Counted from the stretch's first letter, positions 51,463 to 60,272 are shown. The stretch: 64,000 nucleotides of DNA from Nonomuraea dietziae (GCF_014195505.1 NZ_JACIBV010000001.1:3534001-3598000), one strand, 5' to 3'. Numbers and translations are program-made. Notes: a model not told the origin generated them from the letters alone.

Positions 51463-53070
51463 ATGAGCGATTTCCGCGCCGCCAGAGACTTCCTGCTGCA
51501 GGCTGACTACGCCACCGCCCGCCGCGACTTCCGCTGGCCCAGGCCCGCGGAGTTCAACTGGGCGCTCGACTGGTTCGACGGCGTGCTGGCCGCCGAGACC
51601 CCCGACGCCGTCGCGCTCAAGATCGTGGGCAGGGTCTCCTACACCTTCGCCGAGCTGTCCAGACGCTCGGGTCAGGTCGCCAATCGGCTGCGCGAGCAGG
51701 GCGTACGGCGTGGCGACCGCATCCTGCTCATGCTCGGCAACCAGGCCGAGCTGTGGGAGGCGTTGCTGGCGGCGATGAAGCTCGGCGCGGTGGTCATCCC
51801 CGCCACGACGCTGCTGTCGGCCAAGGACGTCGCCGACAGGGTCGAGCGCGGCGCGGTCGCGCACGTCATCGCCAACGCGGCGGACGCGGCCAAGTTCACC
51901 GGCGGGTCGTACACGAAGATCTCCGTGGGTGAGGCGGAGGGCTGGCTGCCGTTCTCCTACGGGGAGGAGGGCTTCACGCCCGACGGCGTCACCCGCGCGG
52001 ACGACACGCTGCTGCTCTACTTCACCTCGGGCACGACCTCCCAGCCCAAGCTGGTCGAGCACACGCACCTGTCCTACCCCGTCGGTCACCTGTCGACGAT
52101 GTACTGGATCGGCGTACGGCCCGGCGAGGTGCACCTCAACGTCTCCTCCCCCGGCTGGGCCAAGCACGCGTGGAGCAACGTCTTCGCCCCGTGGAACGCG
52201 GGCGCGACCGTGCTCGTCCACGACTACCAGCGCTTCTCCGCCGCCGAGCTGCTCGAGGTGCTCAGGACGGAGAACGTCGCCACCTTCTGCGCGCCGCCGA
52301 CGGTGTGGCGGATGCTCATCCAGGAGGACCTCGGCGCGTGGCGGCTCCCGCTGCGCACGGCGGTCGCCGCGGGTGAGCCGCTCAACCCCGAGATCATCGA
52401 CCAGGTCGCCAAGGCGTGGGGCATCACCATCCGCGACGGCTACGGCCAGACGGAGACGACCGCGCAGATCGGCAACGTCCCCGGCCTGCCCGTCAAGCCC
52501 GGCTCGATGGGCCTGCCGCTGCCCGGCTACGACATCGCCCTGCTCGACCCGGTGACCGGTGAGCCTGGCGACGACGGCGAGATCTGCCTCCCGCTGGACG
52601 ACCGCCGCCCCCTCGGCCTCATGTCCGGATATGTCGGGCGGGAGAGCGACCAGGCCGGCTACTACCACACCGGCGACGTGGCCAGCCGCGACGCCGACGG
52701 CTACATCACCTACGTCGGCCGCACCGACGACGTCTTCAAGGCCTCCGACTACCGCATCTCGCCGTTCGAGCTGGAGAGCGTGCTGCTGGAGCACGAGGCG
52801 GTGGCCGAGGCCGCGGTCGTCCCCGCCCCCGATCCGGTACGGCTGGCCGTACCGAAGGCCTATGTCAGGCTGGCCCCCGGCTTCGAGCCGACGGCCGAGA
52901 CGGCCCGCTCGATCCTGTCGTACGCCCGCGAGCATTTGGCCCCCTACAAGCGCGTGCGCCGCCTGGAGTTCGGCGACCTCCCCAAGACGATCTCCGGCAA
53001 GATCCGCCGCGTTGAGCTGCGGGAACAGGCGCCCGCCCACGAGTACACCGACGATGATCTGAGGGCGTGA
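51463..53070 (+). CDS. Acyl-CoA synthetase (AMP-forming)
   Basis: 535 residues from ATG 51463. ANL superfamily: P-loop-like LLYFTSGTTSQPKLVEHTH, GYGQTETT (A5 core), YHTGDVASRD, and catalytic lysine region PKTISGKIRR at the C-terminus. Best resembles medium-chain/aryl acyl-CoA ligases. It makes an acyl-CoA from a carboxylic acid, ATP and CoA. It starts 13 bp after the TetR stop in the same direction and is followed by PucR. Confidence 0.9.
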   Translation: MSDFRAARDFLLQADYATARRDFRWPRPAEFNWALDWFDGVLAAETPDAVALKIVGRVSYTFAELSRRSGQVANRLREQGVRRGDRILLMLGNQAELWEALLAAMKLGAVVIPATTLLSAKDVADRVERGAVAHVIANAADAAKFTGGSYTKISVGEAEGWLPFSYGEEGFTPDGVTRADDTLLLYFTSGTTSQPKLVEHTHLSYPVGHLSTMYWIGVRPGEVHLNVSSPGWAKHAWSNVFAPWNAGATVLVHDYQRFSAAELLEVLRTENVATFCAPPTVWRMLIQEDLGAWRLPLRTAVAAGEPLNPEIIDQVAKAWGITIRDGYGQTETTAQIGNVPGLPVKPGSMGLPLPGYDIALLDPVTGEPGDDGEICLPLDDRRPLGLMSGYVGRESDQAGYYHTGDVASRDADGYITYVGRTDDVFKASDYRISPFELESVLLEHEAVAEAAVVPAPDPVRLAVPKAYVRLAPGFEPTAETARSILSYAREHLAPYKRVRRLEFGDLPKTISGKIRRVELREQAPAHEYTDDDLRA

Positions 53071-53100
53071 ATCCGGTACGCGGACATAGAATGGTTCGCG

Positions 53101-53119
53101 CGACATCGTGTAAATGTCG
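53101..53119. promoter_or_regulatory. CGACAT...ATGTCG inverted repeat
   Basis: Perfect 6-bp arms with a 7-base centre, 41 bp before the PucR start. Possible autoregulatory site; the GACAT core also occurs in the palindrome at 45488. Confidence 0.4.
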
Positions 53120-53159
53120 TGGTAGCCATAGTTACATCCTGATCGGATAGGCTCCACAC

Positions 53160-54776
53160 GTGCTGCCCACTATCTCCGACGTTCTGTCCCTGGAGACCGT
53201 TCGCAGGGGCAATCCCCGCGTGGTCGCAGGCGCGGATCGGCTCGACAGCCGGGTGCGGTGGGTGCACGTGGGCGAGATCGCCGACATCGCACACCTGCTG
53301 CGCGGCGGCGAGCTGGTTCTGACCACCGGCGTCGCCCTGCCCGAAGATCCCGAGAAGCTGGCCGCCTACATCGGCGAGCTGTCGGCCGTCGGCGCCGCCG
53401 GGCTGGTCGTGGAGCTGGGCCGCAGATTCGTCCGCGAGCTGCCGCGCGCGGTGGTCAAGGCGGCCGAGGAGCACGGCCTGCCGCTGATCGTGCTGGCCCG
53501 CGAGACCCCCTTCGTGCAGATCACCGAGTCTGTCCACGCCAGGATCATCGACATCCAGCTGGAGGAGCTGCGCGCCTCCGAGCAGCTGCACGAGGTCTTC
53601 ACCGAGCTGTCGGTGGAGGGCGCCTCGCCCGCCGAGGTGCTCGCCCAGGTCTCCAGGCTCTCCGGCCGGCCCGTGCTGCTGGAGAACCTCGCCCACCAGG
53701 TACTGGCCTGCGAGTCGGCGGGCCGCGACACCGGTGTGCTGCTGGCCGGATGGGAGTCGAGGTCGCGCGCGGTCGCCCCGCAGGAGCGCACCTCCTACGA
53801 CGCCTCCTCGGGCTGGCTGGTCACCACCGTCGGCGCCCGCGGCCAGGACTGGGGACGGCTCATCCTGCTCTGCGACGCCCCGCCGGGCCCCCGCGAGATG
53901 GTGCTGGCCGAGCGCGCCGCCACCACGCTGGCGCTGGGCCGCCTGCTGGAGCGCCACCAGGAGTCGCTCGAACGCCAGGCGCACGGCACGATCATCACCG
54001 GCATCCTCACCCACGCCTACGCCGACCCGGACGAGGCCGCCGCCCGCGCCCGCGCGGTGGGCGTGCCGCTCACCGGACGCAAGCTGGTCAGCGTGGTCCT
54101 GCGCCTGGTCGACCCCGTCGACCAGGCCCTCGACGGCCAGGCACTGCTCGGCGAGCTGGCCGAGGCCACCGCCTCGGTCTGCCGCGACGCCAAGCTGCCC
54201 GCCCTCGTCGGCGCGCTCGACCAGGACCGCGTCGGTGTGCTGCTCCCGCTGCCGCCGCGCACGCAGGTCGAGCCGGCGCTCACCGCGCTGGCCGAGCGCC
54301 TGCGCGCGATGTGGAAGCCGGGCTCGACGTTCGTGCTGGCCGCGGGCTCCGCGGTCGAGTCCGTCCGCGACGTGCGGCGCAGCTTCCTCGAGGCCGAGCA
54401 GGTCGCCGACGTGGCCGTCCGCCAGCCCGACGGCAGGCCCTACTACCGCCTGCCCGACCTGCGCCTGCGCGGCCTGCTCCATCTGCTGCGCGACGACGCC
54501 AGGATCCAGACGTTCGCCGAACGCGAGCTGGGGCCGCTGCTCGCGCACGACGCCCAGCGCGGCGGCGACCTCACCCGCATCCTGCGCATCTACCTCGACG
54601 CCGGACGCAACAAGGCGGTCGCCGCCCAGAAGGCGCACCTGTCGCGCCCCGCCTTCTACGACCGGCTTCGCCGCCTCGAGCGCATCCTCGACACCGACCT
54701 CGACGACGTGGAGTCGTGCCTGTCGCTCCACGTCGCCCTCCTGGCCCTCGAATCCTTCCGCAGGGAGAACCGTTGA
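53160..54776 (+). CDS. PucR-family transcriptional regulator
   Basis: 538 residues from GTG 53160. N-terminal PucR domain (IADIAHLLRGGELVLTTGVALP), a GGDEF-like middle region, and C-terminal HTH RNKAVAAQKAHLSRPAFYDRLRRLERIL. Regulators of this class control purine, pyrimidine or amine catabolism. The stop overlaps the following cupin gene (TTGA). Targets may be the aminotransferase-mmsA operon, which lacks its own regulator, or the adjacent ligase. Confidence 0.88.
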   Translation: MLPTISDVLSLETVRRGNPRVVAGADRLDSRVRWVHVGEIADIAHLLRGGELVLTTGVALPEDPEKLAAYIGELSAVGAAGLVVELGRRFVRELPRAVVKAAEEHGLPLIVLARETPFVQITESVHARIIDIQLEELRASEQLHEVFTELSVEGASPAEVLAQVSRLSGRPVLLENLAHQVLACESAGRDTGVLLAGWESRSRAVAPQERTSYDASSGWLVTTVGARGQDWGRLILLCDAPPGPREMVLAERAATTLALGRLLERHQESLERQAHGTIITGILTHAYADPDEAAARARAVGVPLTGRKLVSVVLRLVDPVDQALDGQALLGELAEATASVCRDAKLPALVGALDQDRVGVLLPLPPRTQVEPALTALAERLRAMWKPGSTFVLAAGSAVESVRDVRRSFLEAEQVADVAVRQPDGRPYYRLPDLRLRGLLHLLRDDARIQTFAERELGPLLAHDAQRGGDLTRILRIYLDAGRNKAVAAQKAHLSRPAFYDRLRRLERILDTDLDDVESCLSLHVALLALESFRRENR

Positions 54777-55090
54777 TCCGCGTCATGCGCGTCGCCGACG
54801 TCCGGCTCGAACCCGATCCGCTCGACCCCTCCCAGATCGTCTCCGGCACCCCCGTCACCTCGGTCGCCGAGCTCGACGAGGGGCGCGGCATCTGGGAGAT
54901 CACCCCTGGCGTGGTGACCGACGTGGAGCGCGACGAGATCTTCGTCGTCCTGTCGGGGCGGGCCACGATCGAGACCGACGACGGGCAGCGCGTCGAGGTC
55001 GGCCCAGGCGACGTGTGCCTCTTGCCCGAGGGCGCGAAGACCACGTGGACGGTGCACGAGACCCTGCGCAAGGTCTATCAGGCCCACTGA
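54773..55090 (+). CDS. Cupin-domain protein (Cupin_3 type)
   Basis: 105 residues from TTG 54773, which overlaps the PucR stop and has AGGGAG upstream; ATG 54785 is the alternative. The single cupin barrel shows GIWEITPGVV, EIFVVLSGRATIE and VGPGDVCLLPEGAKTTWTV, the DUF861/EutQ-like pattern. Metal ligands are incomplete. Proteins of this type accompany amine or ureide catabolic genes. Function unknown. Confidence 0.8.
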   Translation: MIRVMRVADVRLEPDPLDPSQIVSGTPVTSVAELDEGRGIWEITPGVVTDVERDEIFVVLSGRATIETDDGQRVEVGPGDVCLLPEGAKTTWTVHETLRKVYQAH

Positions 55091-55177
55091 GCAGGTCCTG
55101 CTCTGGTTGTTCGCCGGCCCACGTTCGACAGGTGACGAGGCTGGCTCAGGCAGTGGGCCGATCGCCACCCGCGTCGG

Positions 55178-56140
55178 CTAGAACCCCATGGCCTGCCTGA
55201 CCTCCTCCAGCGTCAGCACGGCCCGCTCCCTCGCTCTGGCGTTGCCGGCCGTCAGCACCTCGCGCGCGTCGGCGGCGTCCAGCGAGGACCTCAGCTTCCT
55301 CATCGGGTGGAGGAACTCGTTGACGGCCTCGGTGAGCAGCCGCTTGAGCCGCGCGGCTCCGCCGTCCCCGATCTCCTCGGCGATCTCCTCGGGCGCGCGG
55401 CCGAGGCAGAGCCCGGCCAGCGTGAGCAGGTTGGCCACCTCGGGCCTGCGCTCAGGGTCGTAGGTGATGTGCCGGTCGGCGTCGGTGCGGGCGGCCCTGA
55501 TCACGGCCGCGGTCTCGTCCGCTGTGGCCTTCAGCGCGATCGCGTTGCCCCTGCTCTTGCTCATCTTGCCGCCGTCGAGGCCCTTGAGCAGCGGAGCCGA
55601 GCCCATCATGGCCTCGGGCAGCGGGAAGACCGGGGCGTAGCGCTCGTTGAAGCGGCGCGCGACCAACCTGGTCACCTCGACATGCGGCAGTTGGTCCTTG
55701 CCGACGGGCACCAGCGTGCCCTTGCAGAACAGGATGTCGGCCGCTTGGTGCACGGGGTAGGTGAACATCAGCCCGCTGACCGCGCTCTGCGAGCTGTGCG
55801 CGATCTCGTCCTTGACGGTCGGGTTGCGCTTCAGCTCCGCCACGCTGACCAGCGAGAGGAACGGCAGCAGCAGCTGGTTGAGCTCGGGTACGGCGCTGTG
55901 CTGGAAGATCGTCGCCTTGGCCGGGTCGAGCCCTATCGCGAGGTAGTCGAGCAGCAGCTCGGTGATGTTGTGCTGGATCCGGCCCGGCACGTCCCTGTCG
56001 GTGATCACCTGGTAGTCGGCGACCAGGACGTACATCCGATGGAGCTCCTGCAGCCGCACCCGGTTGGCCAGCGTGCCGAAATAGTGGCCCAGGTGGAGCG
56101 GGCCTGTCGGGCGGTCACCTGTGAGCACGGTGTGGTTCAT
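55178..56140 (-). CDS. trpS: Tryptophanyl-tRNA synthetase
   Basis: 320 residues from ATG 56140. Class I signatures: TGPLHLGHYFGT (HIGH, 14-20) and GGKMSKSRGN (KMSKS, 192-196), with PVGKDQLPHVEVTR in the Trp/ATP site. It charges tRNA-Trp. The 115 bp before the gene carry a leader peptide with three Trp codons and a terminator hairpin, so its expression is set by transcription attenuation in response to charged tRNA-Trp. Confidence 0.95.
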   Translation of the reverse strand: MNHTVLTGDRPTGPLHLGHYFGTLANRVRLQELHRMYVLVADYQVITDRDVPGRIQHNITELLLDYLAIGLDPAKATIFQHSAVPELNQLLLPFLSLVSVAELKRNPTVKDEIAHSSQSAVSGLMFTYPVHQAADILFCKGTLVPVGKDQLPHVEVTRLVARRFNERYAPVFPLPEAMMGSAPLLKGLDGGKMSKSRGNAIALKATADETAAVIRAARTDADRHITYDPERRPEVANLLTLAGLCLGRAPEEIAEEIGDGGAARLKRLLTEAVNEFLHPMRKLRSSLDAADAREVLTAGNARARERAVLTLEEVRQAMGF

Positions 56141-56177
56141 TCCGGGGTCCTTTCGCAAGCGTCCCCAGAGACCACGA

Positions 56178-56199
56178 AAGGCCGTCCGGAGACGGCCTT
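56178..56199 (-). terminator. trpS attenuator terminator
   Basis: AAGGCCGTC and GACGGCCTT form a perfect 9-bp stem with loop TCCG, followed by TTTC on the minus strand, 38 bp before trpS. The 5' arm GGCCGTC can instead pair with GACGGCC in the leader (56219-56225), giving the antiterminator. Confidence 0.85.
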
Positions 56200-56213
56200 C
56201 ACGCATGTGGAAG

Positions 56214-56255
56214 TCAGGGGCCGTCGGGCGGCCACCACCACATGCCGATAGTCAT
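56214..56255 (-). CDS. trpS leader peptide (WWW)
   Basis: 13 codons: MTIGMWWWPPDGP. Three adjacent Trp codons (56232-56240) and a stop just before the antiterminator/terminator segments are the mark of ribosome-mediated attenuation. GGCCG (56229-56233) and CGGCC (56219-56223) form the 1:2 hairpin overlapping the last Trp codon. A -10 box TATAAT lies at 56262-56267, only 7 bases before the ATG, so the leader is probably translated from a leaderless transcript. Confidence 0.88.
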   Translation of the reverse strand: MTIGMWWWPPDGP

Positions 56256-56261
56256 GACCCC

Positions 56262-56267
56262 ATTATA
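56262..56267 (-). promoter_or_regulatory. trpS -10 box
   Basis: Perfect TATAAT on the minus strand, 7 bases before the leader ATG. No good -35 box at 17 bp (TGGGTC). It abuts the terminator hairpin of the upstream gene. Confidence 0.65.
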
Positions 56268-56311
56268 GGGCGCAAGCCGCACTGGACCCAGATTCCGTAC
56301 GGCTTGCGCCC
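56268..56311 (-). terminator. Terminator of the small membrane gene
   Basis: Perfect 12-bp inverted repeat, GGGCGCAAGCCG (56268-56279) and its complement at 56300-56311, with a 20-base loop. It begins 10 bp past the stop of the 49-residue gene and ends directly at the trpS -10 box; it could alternatively be an operator. Confidence 0.6.
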
Positions 56312-56321
56312 GGCTCGTTGT

Positions 56322-56471
56322 TCACCTGCCGTGATCCCGCGTCGCGTCGGCGTGGATCGTGTCGTCCGCGCAGATGTACATGTCCCACCGCCGGGGACGC
56401 GCCACGAACGCGCCGAGAATGAATCCCAGGACAACGCTCGCGATGATCACAAGGAGGATGCTCAGCCCCAT
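56322..56471 (-). CDS. Small single-pass membrane protein
   Basis: 49 residues starting MGLSILLVIIASVVLGFILG, one membrane helix, followed by VARPRRWDMYICADDTIHAD and a basic-acidic tail. AGAGG lies 9 bases before ATG 56471. GC-rich codon usage and a terminator after it support a real gene. Not recognised; too small for family assignment. Confidence 0.55.
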   Translation of the reverse strand: MGLSILLVIIASVVLGFILGAFVARPRRWDMYICADDTIHADATRDHGR

Positions 56472-56679
56472 GTCGGCTGCCTCTCGGGATGATGTGCCGC
56501 TCGAACTCATTGGAAAGCGGCTTACCGAAAGGTAACCCCGGATGGTCACCCACCGCAGCTGAATCCCGGCATTGTCGTGTCAATTAGGTAACTGTCTTAC
56601 CTGGTCTGCGTGTTCGGCTGACTGGGCGCTGTTGATCTCGCCAGTATGGATCGGTTGCCGTCCTTCTGGGGAGTTTTTC

Positions 56680-58149
56680 ATGTCTCGACGCACCCTCGTC
56701 GGCCTTGCCATGGCCGCCGCTCTCACGGTCACCGTTGCGGTGCCCGCCACGGCAGAGGAGGTGTCGGCCCCCTTCCCCTCGACGAGGTTCCCCCTCGGCG
56801 AGCGCGGGCTGCCGGCGAAGACGCACAAGAGCGTCGGCGGCGGCATCGACCTCTACAGCGTCGCGACCGGGACCGCCAACGACGGCTACACCGTCACCGT
56901 GCTGATGCCCAGCGGGCGCGACTACGGCAGACGCGAGACCGCCGAGGCGAAGGCCGCCGAGGTGGAGGCGGCGGGCCAGACGGCCAGCGTGCAGCGCGTG
57001 GTCCGTCCCGCCGTCTCGGACGATCCGTCCGAGGAGATCTTCATGGTCCGCGTCGGGCTCTGGCCGCTGAAGGACAAGGACAAGGCCGTCAAGGCGGCCA
57101 AGGAGCTGTCCGACGCGGGGGTGAAGGCCCGCGCCGACTACCTCGGCGACGACGGGGTGAAGACGACGGGCCCGTGGCAGATGCAGGTCCTCACCGTCGA
57201 CCCGCGCAGGTTCAAGGGTTCCTACGCCGCGAGCCTCGGCACGAGCGTCGCCAAGCGTGAGACCACCTCCTCGATGGCCGGTGCGCGGAAGGCGATCGCC
57301 GCCGTCAACGGCGGCTTCTTCAACATCCACACCTCTCCGGCGCTGCGCGGAGAGCCCGTCGGCATCTCCGTGGTCGGCGGCAGGCTGCTCAGCGAGGCCG
57401 TCCCCGGCCGCTCGGCCGTCGTCCTCAAGGGCCGTACGGCCCGCATCACCGAGCTCACCACCAAGATGTCCGCCATCTCCCAGGACGGCACCCGCCTCGA
57501 CATCAACGGCGTCAACCGGCTCGGCACCACGGACGAGCTCATCCTCTACACCGAGGAGTACGGCGCCAAGACCCCGGCCAACGGCGGCGCCGAGGCCGTC
57601 CTCGACGCCTCAGGCAAGGTCATCGCCCTGCGGACGGCGGGCGGCGCCGTACCCAAGGGCGCGCGGATCCTGCACGGCGCGGGCGCGGCGGCCGACTGGC
57701 TGTGGGAGCACGCGTGGGAGAAGTGGAGCGTGACCGTCGACACCAAGGTCATCGACGAGCGCACGGGGCGCAGGATCGCCCTGACCCCCGACGTCAGCGT
57801 GATCGGCGGCGGCGTCGGGCTCATCCGCAACGGCCGCATCAAGGTGACCGCCAAGCGCGACGGCCACGACTCGGTCAACATGATCCTCCGCCGCCACCCG
57901 CGCACCCTCCTCGGCGTGACGAGGTCGGGCGGGCTGGTGCTCGCCACGGTCGACGGACGCAAGCCGGGCATCACGGTGGGCGCGAACATGATCGAGGCGG
58001 CGCAGCTGATGAAGTGGCTGGGCGCGGTCCAGGCGATCAACCTGGACGGCGGCGGCTCGACCGCGATGGTCGTCGGCGGCAAGGTCGTCAACCAGCCCTC
58101 CGACGGAGGAGAGCGCGCCGTGGGCGACGCCCTCCTGGTCCTCCCCTGA
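56680..58149 (+). CDS. Secreted phosphodiester glycosidase-family protein (NAGPA)
   Basis: 489 residues from ATG 56680 (GGGGAG upstream). Signal peptide cleaved near ATAEE. The N-terminal part (about 60-160) has a SPOR-like pattern (IFMVRVGLWPLKDKDKAVKA). The C-terminal catalytic region shows AAVNGGFFNIHTSPALRGEP, MIEAAQLMKWLGAVQAINLD and DGGGSTAMVVGGK, the NAGPA (DUF2233) signature. Members remove GlcNAc or other sugars from phosphodiesters. Extracellular; natural substrate unknown. Confidence 0.87.
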   Translation: MSRRTLVGLAMAAALTVTVAVPATAEEVSAPFPSTRFPLGERGLPAKTHKSVGGGIDLYSVATGTANDGYTVTVLMPSGRDYGRRETAEAKAAEVEAAGQTASVQRVVRPAVSDDPSEEIFMVRVGLWPLKDKDKAVKAAKELSDAGVKARADYLGDDGVKTTGPWQMQVLTVDPRRFKGSYAASLGTSVAKRETTSSMAGARKAIAAVNGGFFNIHTSPALRGEPVGISVVGGRLLSEAVPGRSAVVLKGRTARITELTTKMSAISQDGTRLDINGVNRLGTTDELILYTEEYGAKTPANGGAEAVLDASGKVIALRTAGGAVPKGARILHGAGAAADWLWEHAWEKWSVTVDTKVIDERTGRRIALTPDVSVIGGGVGLIRNGRIKVTAKRDGHDSVNMILRRHPRTLLGVTRSGGLVLATVDGRKPGITVGANMIEAAQLMKWLGAVQAINLDGGGSTAMVVGGKVVNQPSDGGERAVGDALLVLP

Positions 58150-58521
58150 CCCGCTGCACCGGGGTCGCTCCCTGAGTCTCCGCCGGCGCCTCCTTCGAGG
58201 CACCGGCGGCTTCCAGGGGCCTCCCCCGGAGGCCGCCGGTTCCGGGGGCCTCCCCCTCCGATCTCTAGGAAATGCCGCCTGGGCCCCGCGTCATCAGCCG
58301 TTTCTCCTCGTGGCGTCGCCGATCCTTCGGGGTGTCCTTGAGGTTCCGCCGATCGCCAGGGCATGCCGCCGGTCTCCCTGCACTACCGCCGGGAGCCGCG
58401 GGGTCCCCGGCGATCTCTTAGGGGCTCGGTCGGCAGCCCCGATCTGAGCCATGTCGCCGGGACGGTTTCGACTTCGCTCAGCGGCGATCTCAGCCCAGCG
58501 ACCCGAGCCGGCCCAGTCACT
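58150..58521. other. Gene-free region with hairpins and degenerate repeats
   Basis: 372 bp. A strong terminator (58180-58209) is followed by related pieces: GGGGCCTCCCCC twice in GC-rich context (near 58218 and 58244) and GCGATCTC/CCGATCT elements near 58258, 58409, 58439 and 58484. No coding frame. Possibly decayed repeats. Confidence 0.5.
58180..58209 (+). terminator. Terminator of the NAGPA-family gene
   Basis: CCGCCGGCGCCTC (58180-58192) pairs with GAGGCACCGGCGG (58197-58209), 12 of 13 positions, loop CTTC. It lies 31 bp after the stop. A very stable tetraloop hairpin without T-run. Confidence 0.8.
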
Positions 58522-59796
58522 TCAGCGAGACGACTTCAGCTCGGTGATGAAGGCGCCGACATACGGGTGCGCGGGGTACAGCTCCCGCACCCGGTAGAAC
58601 CTCTCCAGCGCCCGGCTGTTCCGCCCGGCGAAGTAGTCGTCGAGCGCCGCGTCGTACACCTTGGACGTCTCCGACATCACCGGCGCCACGCCCGCCGCCG
58701 CCAGCCGCTTCCTGACGACGCCCACAGGAAGCACGAAGCTCGCGTTCTCCGTGTCCGCGCCGTCCACCTGCCGGGCACCCGCGATCAGGGTGCCGACGAC
58801 CTTCCCCTCCTTGCTGAACACCGGTCCGCCGGAGTTCCCTCCGTAGGACGGCGCCTGCGCCTGCAGGTACGGCACGCCGCTCACGGTCGTGCGCTTCACG
58901 TTGTACGCGCCCTCGGTCAGCGACGGATACATCCTCGACCGCTCGTCCAGCGTCGCGTTGAACACCGTGATGCCGGGGAACCCGCTGATGTAGAGGTAGT
59001 CGCCCACCCTGACATCGCCGTCCCGCCCGAGCGACAGCGTCGGGAGGTTACGCGCCCCCTTCATCCGCAGCAGCGCGAAGTCCACCCCCGGATAATCGCT
59101 GCCCTTGGCGACCAGCCCGAGAGCGCGAACGCTGATCCTGCCCTTCCCGTCGTGCATCTTGACGGCGAGCCGCTTCCGCACGCCCGTCACCCGCATCACC
59201 TTCAGGTCGTAGGCCGTGAACAGCGTCCTGGCCAGCTTCGCCATGCCGTCGTCGGGCTGGGCGAACCCCGCCACGCTCTTGAGGAAGCCGCGCACGTCAG
59301 CCTCGATGACCTTGGGTAGCGCCAGTTCGGCGAACCGCTGGCGGAGAAGGGCGTTGTCCGTGGCCACGCAGTGCGCCCCGGTCACCATGTAGCCGTCCGG
59401 CGTGATCCACCAGCCCGTGCAGATGGAGCTGACCTCGGTGGCCGCCTTCCTGGCGGGCTTACCTGGCACGAGGTACTTTCCCACGTTCCGCGACGCCGTC
59501 CTGAGCACCCACTTGACCTGGCTCTGATGGTCAGCCGGGATGCGACCGGCCTTCGCGTGCTTCTCCGCCTTGGCGAACAGCGCGGTGAAAGCCGCGGTGG
59601 GGGCGGGCGAGGGAACCATGACCGTCCCGCTGTAGGACATCCCGATCAGCTGGACGGCCGGGTTGGTCCTGGCCGCGAGCCGGGTGCCCACGGCGATGTC
59701 TCGCGGGCGCGGGTCGGCATGCGCGATCCCCTGCGCGAGTGTCGCTGCTGAGAGTGCCATGGCGATGGCTGTTGCTGGTACACGTCGACTGCGCAT
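58522..59796 (-). CDS. Secreted trypsin-like serine protease with TPR-like tail
   Basis: 424 residues. Signal peptide to AHA (about residue 26). The S1-type triad is His142 (TGAHC), Asp239 (GVDFALLRM) and Ser322 (YGGNSGGPVF). A 70-residue insert follows the histidine strand. The C-terminal 45 residues (YDAALDDYFAGRNSRALERF) look like a TPR-type helix pair. Unlike the 30-32 kb proteases it lacks YWTP. Secreted; substrate unknown. Confidence 0.87.
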   Translation of the reverse strand: MRSRRVPATAIAMALSAATLAQGIAHADPRPRDIAVGTRLAARTNPAVQLIGMSYSGTVMVPSPAPTAAFTALFAKAEKHAKAGRIPADHQSQVKWVLRTASRNVGKYLVPGKPARKAATEVSSICTGWWITPDGYMVTGAHCVATDNALLRQRFAELALPKVIEADVRGFLKSVAGFAQPDDGMAKLARTLFTAYDLKVMRVTGVRKRLAVKMHDGKGRISVRALGLVAKGSDYPGVDFALLRMKGARNLPTLSLGRDGDVRVGDYLYISGFPGITVFNATLDERSRMYPSLTEGAYNVKRTTVSGVPYLQAQAPSYGGNSGGPVFSKEGKVVGTLIAGARQVDGADTENASFVLPVGVVRKRLAAAGVAPVMSETSKVYDAALDDYFAGRNSRALERFYRVRELYPAHPYVGAFITELKSSR

Positions 59797-60114
59797 GGTC
59801 CCGCCCCTTGGATACGTCGTTGGAGCGAGCGTGCGGCGAGGAGCTTACAGACGACCGACGTCCGGTTTCGAACGCCTTGCGAGGCGCTTCACCACCACAC
59901 CGGGCCACCTCGGGTTCCCCGGAATGTCGATCAGAAGCGTGTGGCGGTGATGGTGCCCGCCAAGCCCATGAGCCCGACGTGGCTGTCCGAGGAGAACGGC
60001 GGCCGAGCGGCGGTGAAGCTGCATGTACCGTTCGAGGGGGATATCCGCCTGATTGGAGAAGCGCGCACGAAGCAAAAGCCCGCCTGGACAACAGAAAAGC
60101 CCCCGAAATGCAGA
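59797..60114. other. Intergenic region between protease and rRNA operon
   Basis: 318 bp. Must hold the protease promoter on the minus strand. A plus-strand frame 59941-60135 has high GC3 at first but no ribosome site or homology and runs into the rRNA terminator, so it is not annotated. Two A-rich/GC stem pieces near 60070-60105 may be further rRNA terminator signals. Confidence 0.4.
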
Positions 60115-60137
60115 AAGGCCCCACCCAACGGGTGAAG
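60115..60137 (-). terminator. rRNA operon terminator
   Basis: On the minus strand GGCTTCACCC-GTT-GGGTGGGGCC folds into a 10-bp stem (two G-U pairs) followed by TTTC. It lies 18 bp past the 5S rRNA. Confidence 0.7.
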
Positions 60138-60154
60138 CCCTTCCATACAAAGAT

Positions 60155-60272
60155 TGCGCGGCGGCGACCTACTCTCCCACACCCTCCCGAGTGCAGTACC
60201 ATCGGCGCTGCAGAGCTTAACTTCCGGGTTCGGAATGTAACCGGGTGTTTCCTCTGCGCTATAACCGCCGCA
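60155..60272 (-). rRNA. rrf: 5S ribosomal RNA
   Basis: About 118 nt. The minus strand carries the 5S core CATTCCGAACCCGGAAGTT AAGCTC (in two pieces) and the closing helix GCGGCGG...CCGCCGC at its ends. Last gene of the 16S-23S-5S operon. Ends are approximate. Confidence 0.9.

Noticed and set aside
59941..60135. 64-codon plus-strand frame (starts MAVMVPAKPMSP)
   Set aside because: High GC3 at first, but no ribosome site, codon use worsens toward the end, and it overlaps the rRNA terminator.
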